56,479 nt of DNA from Alphaproteobacteria bacterium (GCA_002401455.1 NVTE01000006.1:1867-58345); one strand, 5' to 3'; shown: positions 31,957-41,141, counted from the first letter of the stretch. Notes: generated from the letters alone by a model not told the origin. Numbers and translations are program-made.

Positions 31957-32970
31957 ATGTCTAAGATGAATATGGTGCAGGCGATTAACTCTGCACAGGA
32001 TGTTATGCTGGACAGAGACCCTGCTGTTGTGGTTTTTGGCGAAGACGTAGGCTATTTCGGCGGCGTGTTCAACTGTACGGAAGGTCTGCAGAAAAAATAT
32101 GGCCTGCAGCGGGTTTTCGATACCCCGATTGCTGAAGGCGGCATCATCGCCCTGGCCATAGGTATGGGCGTCAATGAAATGCGCCCGGTCACTGAAATTC
32201 AGTTCTCTGATTATATTTACCCGGCTTTTGACCAGATTGTGTCCGAAGCCTCCCGGTTGCGTTATCGCTCCGGCGGCGAATTTTGGGCCCCGATCACCAT
32301 CCGCACCCCCTGCGGTGGCGGCATTCGGGGCGGTCAGACCCATTCCCAGAGTCCGGAGGGTATCTTTACCCATGTCTCTGGGATCAAGACCATCATGCCG
32401 TCAAATCCTTATGACGCCAAGGGCCTGCTGATCAGTGCCATCGAGGATGATGATCCGGTGATCTTCTTTGAGCCCAAGCGGCTGTATAATGGGCCGTTTT
32501 CCGGTGACCCGAAAGCGCCAGCCCAATCCTGGGATCATCATCTCAAGGGTGAGGTGCCCGAAGGCCATTACACCATCCCCATCGGCAAGGCTGAAACTGT
32601 GCGCGAGGGCAACGACTTGACCATTATCACGTACGGCACCATGGTTCATGTGTCCCTGGCGGCGGCGGAATTGTCCGGCCATGATGTGGAGGTGATCGAC
32701 CTGCGCACCCTAACGCCACTGGATATTGATCATATTGCCACCTCCGTTTGTCGGACCGGGCGCTGTGTCATTGTTCATGAAGCGACCAAGACCGGTGGCT
32801 TTGGGGCTGAGATTCTGTCGCAAATACAGGAAACATGTTTCTGGAAACTGGAAGCTCCCATAGAGCGGGTTGCCGGGTGGGATATCCCGTATCCCCATGC
32901 CTTTGAATGGGAATATTTCCCGGGGCAGGGCCGGGTTCTGGACGCGATCAAAAAAGTCATGGAGGGCTAA
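31957..32970 (+). CDS. bkdA2: Branched-chain 2-oxo acid dehydrogenase E1 beta
   Basis: This 337-aa subunit is the partner of E1 alpha. It has VVVFGEDVGYFGGVFNCTEG (about 24-43), DTPIAEGGIIALAIGMGV (about 62-79), FSDYIYPAFDQIVSEASRLR (about 89-108) and the C-terminal VIVHEATKTGGFGAEI. The length and motifs fit the BCKDH rather than the pyruvate type. It begins 2 bp after bkdA1, and E2 follows 3 bp later, so the operon is tightly coupled. Confidence 0.97.
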   Translation: MSKMNMVQAINSAQDVMLDRDPAVVVFGEDVGYFGGVFNCTEGLQKKYGLQRVFDTPIAEGGIIALAIGMGVNEMRPVTEIQFSDYIYPAFDQIVSEASRLRYRSGGEFWAPITIRTPCGGGIRGGQTHSQSPEGIFTHVSGIKTIMPSNPYDAKGLLISAIEDDDPVIFFEPKRLYNGPFSGDPKAPAQSWDHHLKGEVPEGHYTIPIGKAETVREGNDLTIITYGTMVHVSLAAAELSGHDVEVIDLRTLTPLDIDHIATSVCRTGRCVIVHEATKTGGFGAEILSQIQETCFWKLEAPIERVAGWDIPYPHAFEWEYFPGQGRVLDAIKKVMEG

Positions 32971-32973
32971 TCA

Positions 32974-34245
32974 ATGGGACAATATTATTACAAGCTTCCG
33001 GATCTGGGGGAAGGCATGGTCGAGGCAGAGATCGCCGAAATTCATGTCAAGGTCGGGGATATGGTTACCGAAGACCAGATGCTGATCGACATGATGACCG
33101 ACAAGGCCACCGTCGAAATGCCAAGCCCGGTGGATGGTAAAATTTTGTCCATTAAGGGCAACCCCGGTGATATGATTGCTGTTGGCTCGGCCATGGTGAT
33201 CATCGAAGTCGAAGGGGCCGGCAATGCAGACGACGAAGCTGCCACACCAGAAGCTGGGGCCGAAACCGCGCCAGAAGCTAAGCCTGAACCAACACCCGTC
33301 TCCCCTGTGAAAGCGGCCCCGGTGGCGGTACCAACTCCGGCACCGGTTATGGCTGGAACCACCAGTGAAAAGCCGCTGGCGTCTCCCGCCGTTCGTCGTC
33401 AGGCTCTGGAGGCCGATGTTGACTTGTCCCAGGTGCCGGGCACGGGCCCTGCTGGCCGGATCAGCCATCAGGACTTGGAAGACTTCATTGCCGCCGGGGG
33501 CCGTATGGCTCAGGCTTTGAACGTTGGCGCTGGTCGCCAGAAACGCACGGCGATCGAAGAAATTCCGGTGATCGGCATTCGGCGCAAGATCGCCGCCCGT
33601 ATGGAGCTCAGCAAACGCACCATTCCGCATTATTCCTATGTGGAAGAAATCGATGTGACCGAGGTCGAGAAATTGCGGGTTTTCCTCAATGAAAATCGCA
33701 ACGAGGACCAGCCGAAACTGTCAATCCTGCCGTTCATCATGATGGCGACCCTCAAGGGCATGGAAAAATTCCCCGACTGTAATTCCCATTATGATCCGGA
33801 AAACAGTCTGGTTCGGAAATTTGCGCCCGTTCATCTGGGCATCGCCAGTCAGACCCCCAATGGCCTGATGGTGCCCGTGGTCAGCCATGCGGAAACCCGG
33901 GATATCTGGGATATGGCGACGGAAATGATGCGCGTGTCCGCTGCGGCCCGTTCCGGTAAGGCCAAGCGCGAAGAATTGTCGGGCTCGACCGTGACCATCA
34001 CCAGCCTCGGCCGGATTGGCGGCATCGTGACCACGCCGGTGATCAATTATCCCGAAGTCTGTATCATCGGGGTCAATAAGATTGTCGCCCGGCCCATGGT
34101 CATGAACGGCACCGACATTCAAATTCGTCAGATGATGAACCTGTCGTCGTCATTTGACCACCGGGTTGTCGATGGCTATGTGGCCGCCGAGCTTATTCAG
34201 TTTATCAAAGGGGCCTTAGAACAGCCCGCAACGTTGTTTATGTAA
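32974..34245 (+). CDS. bkdB: Branched-chain 2-oxo acid dehydrogenase E2 (acyltransferase)
   Basis: This 423-aa core subunit carries the acyl group on lipoate to CoA. Domains in order: one lipoyl domain (about 1-78) with the lipoyl lysine in MTDKATVEMPSP (K44); an Ala/Pro-rich linker (about 80-130); a peripheral-subunit-binding domain (about 130-168) with SPAVRRQALEADVDLSQVPG; and a catalytic domain (about 195-423) with SSFDHRVVDGYVAAELIQF holding the catalytic His. A single lipoyl domain is usual for Bkd. It is 3 bp after bkdA2 and 10 bp before lpdV. Confidence 0.97.
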   Translation: MGQYYYKLPDLGEGMVEAEIAEIHVKVGDMVTEDQMLIDMMTDKATVEMPSPVDGKILSIKGNPGDMIAVGSAMVIIEVEGAGNADDEAATPEAGAETAPEAKPEPTPVSPVKAAPVAVPTPAPVMAGTTSEKPLASPAVRRQALEADVDLSQVPGTGPAGRISHQDLEDFIAAGGRMAQALNVGAGRQKRTAIEEIPVIGIRRKIAARMELSKRTIPHYSYVEEIDVTEVEKLRVFLNENRNEDQPKLSILPFIMMATLKGMEKFPDCNSHYDPENSLVRKFAPVHLGIASQTPNGLMVPVVSHAETRDIWDMATEMMRVSAAARSGKAKREELSGSTVTITSLGRIGGIVTTPVINYPEVCIIGVNKIVARPMVMNGTDIQIRQMMNLSSSFDHRVVDGYVAAELIQFIKGALEQPATLFM

Positions 34246-34255
34246 AGGGTTTCCC

Positions 34256-35650
34256 ATGGATATGAAATGCAAGCTTCTGGTCATCGGGGCCGGACCTGGC
34301 GGATATGTTGCCGCCATTCGTGCAGGCCAATTGGGCATTGATACCATCATTGTCGAGGCTGACCGGGCCGGGGGAACCTGTCTGATCCGGGGCTGTATTC
34401 CGTCCAAGGCGCTGATTCATGCCGCCGATAAATATAAGACCATGGCCGCCCATGCTGGCGACGGTCATTTGGGGATTTCGCTGACGGAAAATCCTGTGCT
34501 TGATTTTGCTAAAACCATGGACTGGAAAGAAGGTATCGTTGACCGTCTGAACGGCGGCGTCGAAGCCCTGTTGAAAAAAGCCAAGGTCAGGCAGATCAAA
34601 GGCTGGGCAAAATTCAAGGATGCCAAGACCTGTGAAGTTGACACCCAAAGCGGTCCTGTGACCATTGCTGCCGAACATGTAATCCTAGCCAATGGCTCTC
34701 AGCCGACAGAATTACCGTTCCTGCCTTTTGGCGGCGATGTGCTGTCGTCGACCGAAGCCCTGACCCTGACAGAAGTGCCTGAAAATCTGGTGGTGGTTGG
34801 CGCCGGCTATATTGGCCTGGAACTGGGCATTGCTTACAGCAAACTTGGCTCAAAAGTCACTTTCATTGAGGCCGATAACCGGATTCTTGCCAGCTATGAC
34901 AAGGAACTGACCGCGCCGGTCAAACAATGGCTGAACCGTCATGACATTACGGTCCATCTGGGGGCCAAGGCCTCGGGCTGGAAGGGTAATAGCCTGTCCT
35001 ATACTGATAAGGACGGCAAGGAGCAGACCATCGCTGCTGACAAGCTTCTGGTGACGGTTGGGCGCCGGCCCAATACCGAAGGCTGGGGTCTGGAGACTAT
35101 GGCCGTAGATATGGACGGGCAGTTTATTAAGATTGATAACCAATGCCGCACGGCCATGAAAAATGTCTGGGCGATCGGCGATATCACCGGCGAGCCTATG
35201 CTGGCCCATCGGGCATCGGCCCAGGGTGAAGTGGTGGCCGAGATCATCGCCGGCAAGAAACGGGTGTTTAACCCCAATGCCATTGCAGCGGTCTGCTTTA
35301 CCGACCCAGAGATCATTGCTGTCGGTCAGTCGGCTGAGGAAGCCAAAGCCCAGGGCATTGACACCGTTGTCGGCAAGTTCCCGCTGATGGCCAATGGCCG
35401 GGCGCTGACCATGGAAGCCGGGGAGGGTGGTGGTTTTATCCGCATTACGGCGCGGAAAGATAATCATGTGATTGTCGGCATTCATGGAGTCGGTCCTCAT
35501 GTATCAGAGCTCTCCGGTGAATTTGCCCTGGCCCTTGAAATGGGGGCCCGTCTGGAGGATATTGCCGATACAATACATGTACATCCGACCATGACCGAAA
35601 GCTTTGCTGAGGCCAGTTTAGCGGCATTAGGACATGCTATTCATATTTAA
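34256..35650 (+). CDS. lpdV: Dihydrolipoyl dehydrogenase (E3 of the Bkd complex)
   Basis: This 464-aa flavoprotein reoxidises the E2 lipoate with NAD. It has the FAD motif LLVIGAGPGGYVAAIRAGQ (about 6-24), the redox-active disulfide GGTCLIRGCIPSKAL (about 40-54), the NAD motif VVGAGYIGLELG (about 180-191), the FAD motif VWAIGDITGEPMLAH (about 303-317), and the closing HVHPTMTESFAEAS with the His-Glu pair. As the fourth gene of the bkd operon it is the dedicated E3. Other 2-oxo acid dehydrogenases may use it too. No clear terminator follows. Confidence 0.96.
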   Translation: MDMKCKLLVIGAGPGGYVAAIRAGQLGIDTIIVEADRAGGTCLIRGCIPSKALIHAADKYKTMAAHAGDGHLGISLTENPVLDFAKTMDWKEGIVDRLNGGVEALLKKAKVRQIKGWAKFKDAKTCEVDTQSGPVTIAAEHVILANGSQPTELPFLPFGGDVLSSTEALTLTEVPENLVVVGAGYIGLELGIAYSKLGSKVTFIEADNRILASYDKELTAPVKQWLNRHDITVHLGAKASGWKGNSLSYTDKDGKEQTIAADKLLVTVGRRPNTEGWGLETMAVDMDGQFIKIDNQCRTAMKNVWAIGDITGEPMLAHRASAQGEVVAEIIAGKKRVFNPNAIAAVCFTDPEIIAVGQSAEEAKAQGIDTVVGKFPLMANGRALTMEAGEGGGFIRITARKDNHVIVGIHGVGPHVSELSGEFALALEMGARLEDIADTIHVHPTMTESFAEASLAALGHAIHI

Positions 35651-35838
35651 GGCTTGACATTGTATCAGAAAGATTGCAAGTAACGGCCCGAACGAATTTA
35701 ATTCCGCTTAGCAGCCATGGTTTGTATGTGCCATGTTTAGCTCGATGAGTAATCGAAGAGCCTAGTGCGATCGCGGAGATGACATTGTGTCCTGAAAATG
35801 AAACGGGCCACAATAAACAGTCGCGAAAGGACTATGCT

Positions 35839-37917
35839 ATGACGCATTTGGATGCGCCATCTACTGACGAACTCGGCTTTGAAGCTTTTGGCTTGGCCGA
35901 TACTATTCTCAAATCAATCGAAAATGAGGGCTTCACCGTCCCGACCGAAATTCAGACCATGGCCATTCCGCCGTTGATGGAAGGTAATGACCTGATCGGG
36001 ATCGCCCAGACCGGTGGCGGCAAGACCGCGGCTTTTGCCCTGCCGATGATCAACAAGCTGTTGATGGATTATCAGAATCCCCGGCAGAATATGCCAAAGG
36101 TTCTAATCCTGGCCCCGACCCGCGAACTGGCCATGCAGATCGAGCAATGCATTGTCACCTTCAGCAAGGGCAGCAAGCTGAAAAGCCTGGTTGTCGCCGG
36201 TGGTCAGCCTTACCCACCACAGACCAACAAGCTGCGCCGCGGCGTCGATGTCCTGGTGGCGACACCGGGCCGTCTGATTGACCATATTGGCCGCAACAAT
36301 GTTAAATTCAACGATACTATGACCTTCATCCTCGACGAAGCCGACCGCATGCTCGACATGGGCTTCATTGATGATGTGAAGGACATTTCAGAAACCCTGC
36401 CGGAAGGTCATCAGACGGTCCTGTTCTCCGCGACCATGAACCAAAAGGTCCGCCACCTGACCCGCAGTCTGCTGAACAATCCGGTCAATGTGGAAATCAA
36501 ACAGAAAACCGCCGTTGCCGAAACTATTTCCCACAAACTGATGAATGTGACCCGGAAAAACAAGGCACAGCTGTTGTCCGAAATCCTCGAAAGGGATGAC
36601 GTGGAGAAGGCTCTGGTTTTTGCCCGTACCAAAATTGGTGCTGATGACCTGTCTGATATGCTGTATGAAAAAGGTATTCGTTCCGATGCGATCCATGGTG
36701 ACAAGCGCCAGCGGGTCCGGGAAAAAATCCTGATGAATTTCCGTCGGGGCCGGACCAAGGTTCTGGTGGCGACCGATGTGGCAGCACGAGGCATTGACGT
36801 TGATGGCATCACCCATGTGATCAACTATGAACTGCCTATTGAGCCTGAAAACTATATTCACCGGGTGGGCCGGACCGGTCGTGCCGGCGCCAAAGGTATC
36901 GCCATTTCCTTCTGTGATCCGAGCGACGTGCGTCTGCTGGTCCAGATTGAAAGCCTAATCAAGCAGACTATCGAGGTCGACGAAGATCACGAGTATCATA
37001 TTGATGTCAGATCCCGTAGCAAAGGCAAGGGAGGCCAGGGCCGTTTTGGTCGTGAGCGCGGCGGACGCCGGGAAGGTGGCTTTGGCCGTAATTCCCGCGG
37101 CGGCGGCCGGGAAGACAGAGGCTTTCGGGACAACAAAGGCAAGTCTGACCGCTATCAATCCCGTGACAATGGCCGTGACAATGCCCGTAGCCATGAAAGA
37201 CCCGCCAACAGCGATTGGAAAAGAGACGACCGCGATGATCGTCGTCCCGCTCCCCAGAGACAGGAACAGTCTTATAATAAGGAACGCTCTTCCCGTGATG
37301 ATCGTCCGTATAATAAGGAACGCTCTTCCCGTGATGATCGGCCCTATAATAAGGAACGGTCTTCCCGCGATGATCGGCCGTATAATAAGGAACGCTCTTC
37401 CCGTGATGATCGGCCTTATAACAAGGAACGCTCTTCCCGTGATGATCGGCCTTATAACAAGGAACGCTCTTCCCGCGATGATCGGCCTTATAACAAGGAA
37501 CGTTCTTCCCGCGATGATCGGCCTTATAACAAGGAACGCTCTTCCCGCAATGATCGGTCCTATAACCAGGACAGACCGGCCCGGAATGATGCCCCGCGTT
37601 ATGACCCCTGGACGGCTGAAGCCAAGAATTATAGTGATGACCCGGTTCTGGGCAAACTGTTGGGCAAGCCGCCTAAGATGGACAGCAAAAGAGAAGATAA
37701 GTCTGATTTTGTAAAGGCTGGTTCTGGTAAGAAAAAGTCTTTCAAAAAGAATGACGGCGAGGGCAATAATTTTGAGCGCAAGAAAGTCCGCGGCGGCAAG
37801 AAAATCCTGTCCGGTAAAAAGCCAGTCCGGTCCTCCAAGCCCAAAGGCAAGGACAACGGCGGCAATAAAGCCTTCTCCCCCAAGAGAAAAACCTTAAAGA
37901 CAAGCCGCGCGGCTTAA
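35839..37917 (+). CDS. DEAD-box RNA helicase (RhlE-like) with a repeat-rich basic tail
   Basis: This 692-aa protein has a helicase core of about 390 residues: Q motif GFTVPTEIQ (about 31-39), AQTGGGKT (56-63), PTRELA (93-98), DEAD (166-169), SAT (197-199), and HRVGRTGRAG (about 352-361). The 300-residue tail is rich in Arg, Gly, Asp, Lys and Ser. It contains RGG-type stretches (about 395-440), then a 12-residue unit (YNKERSSRDDRP) repeated at 479-586, then a Lys-rich end. Such tails bind RNA and promote phase separation. I chose ATG 35839 because AAAGGA precedes it. The 188-bp region upstream shows short inverted repeats. Longer than most RhlE proteins. Confidence 0.96.
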   Translation: MTHLDAPSTDELGFEAFGLADTILKSIENEGFTVPTEIQTMAIPPLMEGNDLIGIAQTGGGKTAAFALPMINKLLMDYQNPRQNMPKVLILAPTRELAMQIEQCIVTFSKGSKLKSLVVAGGQPYPPQTNKLRRGVDVLVATPGRLIDHIGRNNVKFNDTMTFILDEADRMLDMGFIDDVKDISETLPEGHQTVLFSATMNQKVRHLTRSLLNNPVNVEIKQKTAVAETISHKLMNVTRKNKAQLLSEILERDDVEKALVFARTKIGADDLSDMLYEKGIRSDAIHGDKRQRVREKILMNFRRGRTKVLVATDVAARGIDVDGITHVINYELPIEPENYIHRVGRTGRAGAKGIAISFCDPSDVRLLVQIESLIKQTIEVDEDHEYHIDVRSRSKGKGGQGRFGRERGGRREGGFGRNSRGGGREDRGFRDNKGKSDRYQSRDNGRDNARSHERPANSDWKRDDRDDRRPAPQRQEQSYNKERSSRDDRPYNKERSSRDDRPYNKERSSRDDRPYNKERSSRDDRPYNKERSSRDDRPYNKERSSRDDRPYNKERSSRDDRPYNKERSSRNDRSYNQDRPARNDAPRYDPWTAEAKNYSDDPVLGKLLGKPPKMDSKREDKSDFVKAGSGKKKSFKKNDGEGNNFERKKVRGGKKILSGKKPVRSSKPKGKDNGGNKAFSPKRKTLKTSRAA
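37273..37596 (+). repeat. 36-bp tandem coding repeat in the helicase tail
   Basis: Nine units of 36 bp start at 37273 and follow every 36 bp. The first seven encode YNKERSSRDDRP exactly. The eighth encodes YNKERSSRNDRS and the ninth YNQDRPARNDAP. Units differ by synonymous changes (TATAATAAGG or TATAACAAGG, CGTGAT or CGCGAT), so the repeat is being kept at protein level and is also prone to slippage. There are no unique spacers, so it is not a CRISPR array. Confidence 0.97.
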
Positions 37918-37932
37918 GACAATAAATTCCCT

Positions 37933-37967
37933 AAAAGGCCCCGAGATGAAAATCTCCGGGGCCTTTT
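37933..37967 (+). terminator. Rho-independent terminator of the helicase gene
   Basis: AAAAGGCCCCGAGA (37933-37946) pairs with TCTCCGGGGCCTTTT (37953-37967), with one bulged C. The loop is TGAAAA. It lies 15 bp after the stop. The A-rich and T-rich flanks would let it act in both directions. Confidence 0.88.
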
Positions 37968-38029
37968 GTTTGCTTGTCTGGACATAATGTGGCTCGGAAT
38001 TTCTCTTCTGCCACCAAGGCGATGCCAAA

Positions 38030-38082
38030 AAGACAAGAAGACAAGAAGACAAGAAGACAAGAAGACAAGAAGACAAGAAGAC
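38030..38082. repeat. 8-bp tandem microsatellite (AAGACAAG)
   Basis: Six complete copies of AAGACAAG (38030-38077) and a partial seventh (to 38082) stand in the gap between the helicase and the DUF945 gene. Copies are identical. The open frames that run through it on the minus strand (SSCLLVFL repeats) are products of the repeat and not genes. Confidence 0.97.
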
Positions 38083-38172
38083 TTAAGCACTGGATGGAGA
38101 AGATAAAGGGGGGCTTAGGTATCATCACTTCAGAGCACTAAATCATAATCTGTAACAGGCCTTATCCTTAAG

Positions 38173-39666
38173 TTACAGTCCCGGAATGGCCAGCGGTTTG
38201 CCGTTGATTAGTCTTTGGCCATCCCTCATGTCAAAATGGCTGATGTATTTTTCTTCGTCCTGAATAAAATATCCTTGAGCTATAAAAGCTTGAAGCGCCG
38301 TTGAGGTCTGTATTTCGATCATCTGATCCAATTGCTCCGCGGGCATGCTGGCAATATCGACCCCGCCGGCGGCCATTTGTTTCTTGATCGCGATGGTGGT
38401 TATGGCTTTGGCCAGGGCTTTGTCAAAGGTGATATTGGCACTGGCAGTCAGTCGTTTATTGAGGGCGACGGGGTCGGATAACTGAAGAAGGTTGGTCAGG
38501 TCATCGCCGTTAATGGCCAGTTTGCCATCGCTTTCAAAAAAGCCATCATTCATTATGAAATTGAAACTGTTGATGATAAATTCTGGTGATCCCTTGATAA
38601 GGTTTTCACCGGTGCGGGTGGCGATCACTTGTATTTTAGCCGCTGTTTGTTCTGGGCTTGATTTATCTTCACCCGGCGCCTGATATAAGTCCGTGACAGA
38701 TTTTACATAATCGGTAAGGGCCTCCAGATTAAGGTTGTTCAGCGCAAAGCCCAATTGGAAATCTTTCAAGTCAATATCTTCTACCGTCAATGAGGCCAGC
38801 TTGAATATGCCCTGAAAGGTGAGGGCGGTTTCACTTTCCTTGTCAAATTCATATTCGCTGGTGAAATTATTCAGAGATAAAGATACGTCCTCTGGAGCAG
38901 AAAAATTAAAATCACTCAGGGACGACATCCCCTTTCCGGCCCAGATATGGTCATTTATTTTAGTCCCCGTGGCATGGGATATCATGGTGTTAAAGATGAG
39001 CCCGCCGGTGTCTGAGGTCAGGGAGAATTTGTCCAACTGTGCCGAGGCCTCATATTTATCAAGATTTGCATTAATGGTGCCATCAATGGTCAAACCAGAA
39101 AAATCAAGGGTCAGCTCTTCACCGGTTTTCGTTGGAAATGTTGCCTTAAAGGACGGACTATCCATCGTGATATGTGTTGTGCCGCCGTAGGAGACGGAGG
39201 CAAAAAGATCAATCAGGCTGGTGATGCCGGATTCTTCCTTGAAGGCTATATAGTTCTCATGGTTAATATCCCTCAGATTTCCTGACAGGGTCAGAAAGGC
39301 AAAGTTTATTCCATTTTGGAAGGTTACCGGACCGTGAGCGATGGTAATATCGAAGACCAAGCCTTGTTTCAGGACCTCAAAGGTCGCGGCGTCCATTTCT
39401 TCATCGTCTGCGTCACCTTCAGGATCAGAGCCTTTCAGGATGGTCAGGGTATGGTCGTCAAAGCCATAGGTCAGGGTTGCCCGTGAGGTGAACCAGCCCC
39501 GGTCATAATCCTTGAGCGTGATGGCGTATCCCGGTACCTGGGACATTTTAACGGCCTGGGCCTCAATATTTTCCTGTGCCTTCTTACCAATAAAATAGGG
39601 GGTCGCCCCAAGAATAAGGACTAGGACAAGGACAAGGCTTAAAAGTTTTTTGTTTTTCACGGGCAT
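38173..39666 (-). CDS. DUF945 (YdgA-like) protein
   Basis: This 497-aa protein has an N-terminal membrane anchor (about 7-25: KLLSLVLVLVLILGATPYF) and a large exported part rich in beta strands. The first part after the anchor reads KAQENIEAQ, then YDRGWFTSRATLTYGF, which is the pattern of the YdgA/DUF945 family. The function of the family is unknown, and membrane-associated lipid or surface roles have been proposed for some members. It is convergent with the helicase gene and divergent from glutathione reductase by 125 bp. Confidence 0.85.
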   Translation of the reverse strand: MPVKNKKLLSLVLVLVLILGATPYFIGKKAQENIEAQAVKMSQVPGYAITLKDYDRGWFTSRATLTYGFDDHTLTILKGSDPEGDADDEEMDAATFEVLKQGLVFDITIAHGPVTFQNGINFAFLTLSGNLRDINHENYIAFKEESGITSLIDLFASVSYGGTTHITMDSPSFKATFPTKTGEELTLDFSGLTIDGTINANLDKYEASAQLDKFSLTSDTGGLIFNTMISHATGTKINDHIWAGKGMSSLSDFNFSAPEDVSLSLNNFTSEYEFDKESETALTFQGIFKLASLTVEDIDLKDFQLGFALNNLNLEALTDYVKSVTDLYQAPGEDKSSPEQTAAKIQVIATRTGENLIKGSPEFIINSFNFIMNDGFFESDGKLAINGDDLTNLLQLSDPVALNKRLTASANITFDKALAKAITTIAIKKQMAAGGVDIASMPAEQLDQMIEIQTSTALQAFIAQGYFIQDEEKYISHFDMRDGQRLINGKPLAIPGL

Positions 39667-39712
39667 TCCCCAATTTTTGCGATTAAACTATTCCGCAGAT
39701 TATAACTAATTA

Positions 39713-39725
39713 TGACGTGCCGTCA
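39713..39725. promoter_or_regulatory. Small inverted repeat in the DUF945/gor divergent region
   Basis: TGACG (39713-39717), TGC, CGTCA (39721-39725), with a further ACGTCA at 39738-39743. It is midway between the DUF945 gene and gor, where a regulator of either could bind. No known regulator site is matched with certainty. Confidence 0.3.
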
Positions 39726-39791
39726 CTTGATATTTTTACGTCAGGACTTAAGTTAACTACTTGCTCTAAACGATATTCAGGGAACTATAAT

Positions 39792-41141
39792 ATGTATGAT
39801 TTTGATTTTTTTGTCATTGGTGCCGGATCAGGCGGCGTCAGAGCCAGCCGTATGGCGTCCACTTATGGGGCCCGGGTTGCTATTTGTGAAGACTATCGGG
39901 TCGGAGGTACCTGCGTTATCCGGGGCTGCGTGCCGAAGAAATTATTTGTCTATGCCTCTGAATATTCGTCCCACTTCAGCGATTCCAAAGGATTTGGCTG
40001 GTCCGGGGGGGAACAGACCTTTGACTGGCCAGCCCTGATTGCCGCCAAGGACAAAGAAATTGACCGCTTGAATGGCTTGTATATCCAAACCCTGAATAAT
40101 CACAATGTGGAGGTCATTCAGGCGCGGGGCCGCTTGCTGGATGCCCATACGATTGAGCTGACCTCAGCTGAGGGAACCCGGACGGTCACGGCTGATAAAA
40201 TCCTGATTGCCACTGGAGGCTGGCCGCAAATGCCGGATATTCCGGGCATTGAGCATGCCATTACCTCCAATGAAGCTTTCCATCTGGAGCAATTGCCTAA
40301 AAAACTGGCCATCGTCGGCGGTGGTTATATAGCTGTGGAATTTGCCGGAATTTTCAATGGCATGGGCGTCAATACCCATCTCTTGTATCGGGGCGAGCAG
40401 ATTCTGCGCGGCTTTGACCAGGATATGGCTGATAAACTGAATGAGGAAATGGGCAAAAAAGGCGTTGATGTCCGGGTCCGGACCAATGTCACTGAAATCG
40501 TCAAGACCGACGAGGGCTTGCTCCTGACGCTGACCGATGGCTCAACCATGGCCGTTGATGCGGTGATGTATGCCACGGGCCGGGTGCCTAACACCAAAGG
40601 CATGGGCCTTGAAGAGGTCGGTGTTACCCTGACCGCCAATGGGGCTGTTGTCGTCGATGAGCAGTTTAAAACCTCGGTCGAGAATGTCTTTGCCGTCGGT
40701 GATGTCACCGGCAAAATACAGCTGACCCCGGTGGCGATCCGGGAAGGCGCCGCCCTGGCCGCGACCCAGTTTAACGATACGCCGACACTGGTCGATTATG
40801 AAAATATCCCGACCGCAGTCTTCTCCCAGCCGTCCATTGGTACCATTGGCCTGACAGAAGCTGAGGCGGTGGAAAAGTTTGGTGATGACCTTAAGGTTTT
40901 CCGCTCCGAATACCGGTCCATGAAATTCACCCTCAGTGGCCGGCCGGAACGGTCCCTGATGAAGATGATCGTCCAGAAATCCACCGACCTGGTGGTTGGG
41001 GTTCATATGATCGGTCCGGATTCCGCTGAAATCGCCCAGGGTATTGCCATTGCCATGAAATGTGGCGCGACAAAAGCCCAGTTTGATGCCACCGTGGCCC
41101 TGCATCCATCCTCGGCGGAAGAATTTGTCTTAATGAAATAA
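39792..41141 (+). CDS. gor: Glutathione-disulfide reductase
   Basis: This 449-aa FAD enzyme reduces glutathione disulfide with NADPH. It begins MYDFDFFVIGAGSGGVRAS with the FAD motif. The redox disulfide is GGTCVIRGCVPKKLFVYASE (about 40-59); the KKL after CVP marks a glutathione reductase rather than an E3 protein. The NADPH motif is IVGGGYIAVEFAG (about 175-187), and the close is TVALHPSSAEEFV with the His-Glu pair. I chose ATG 39792, since AGGGA precedes it and the longer frame is atypical. A TGACG-N3-CGTCA repeat lies upstream at 39713-39725. Confidence 0.97.
   Translation: MYDFDFFVIGAGSGGVRASRMASTYGARVAICEDYRVGGTCVIRGCVPKKLFVYASEYSSHFSDSKGFGWSGGEQTFDWPALIAAKDKEIDRLNGLYIQTLNNHNVEVIQARGRLLDAHTIELTSAEGTRTVTADKILIATGGWPQMPDIPGIEHAITSNEAFHLEQLPKKLAIVGGGYIAVEFAGIFNGMGVNTHLLYRGEQILRGFDQDMADKLNEEMGKKGVDVRVRTNVTEIVKTDEGLLLTLTDGSTMAVDAVMYATGRVPNTKGMGLEEVGVTLTANGAVVVDEQFKTSVENVFAVGDVTGKIQLTPVAIREGAALAATQFNDTPTLVDYENIPTAVFSQPSIGTIGLTEAEAVEKFGDDLKVFRSEYRSMKFTLSGRPERSLMKMIVQKSTDLVVGVHMIGPDSAEIAQGIAIAMKCGATKAQFDATVALHPSSAEEFVLMK

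Noticed and set aside
37273-37596. 36-bp regular repeats that could be taken for a CRISPR array
   Set aside because: The units are directly joined with no spacers and code in frame for the helicase tail with synonymous variation.
37894-38128. Two minus-strand open frames with SSCLLVFL repeats
   Set aside because: They are produced by the 8-bp AAGACAAG microsatellite and the helicase terminator, with no ribosome site or family match.
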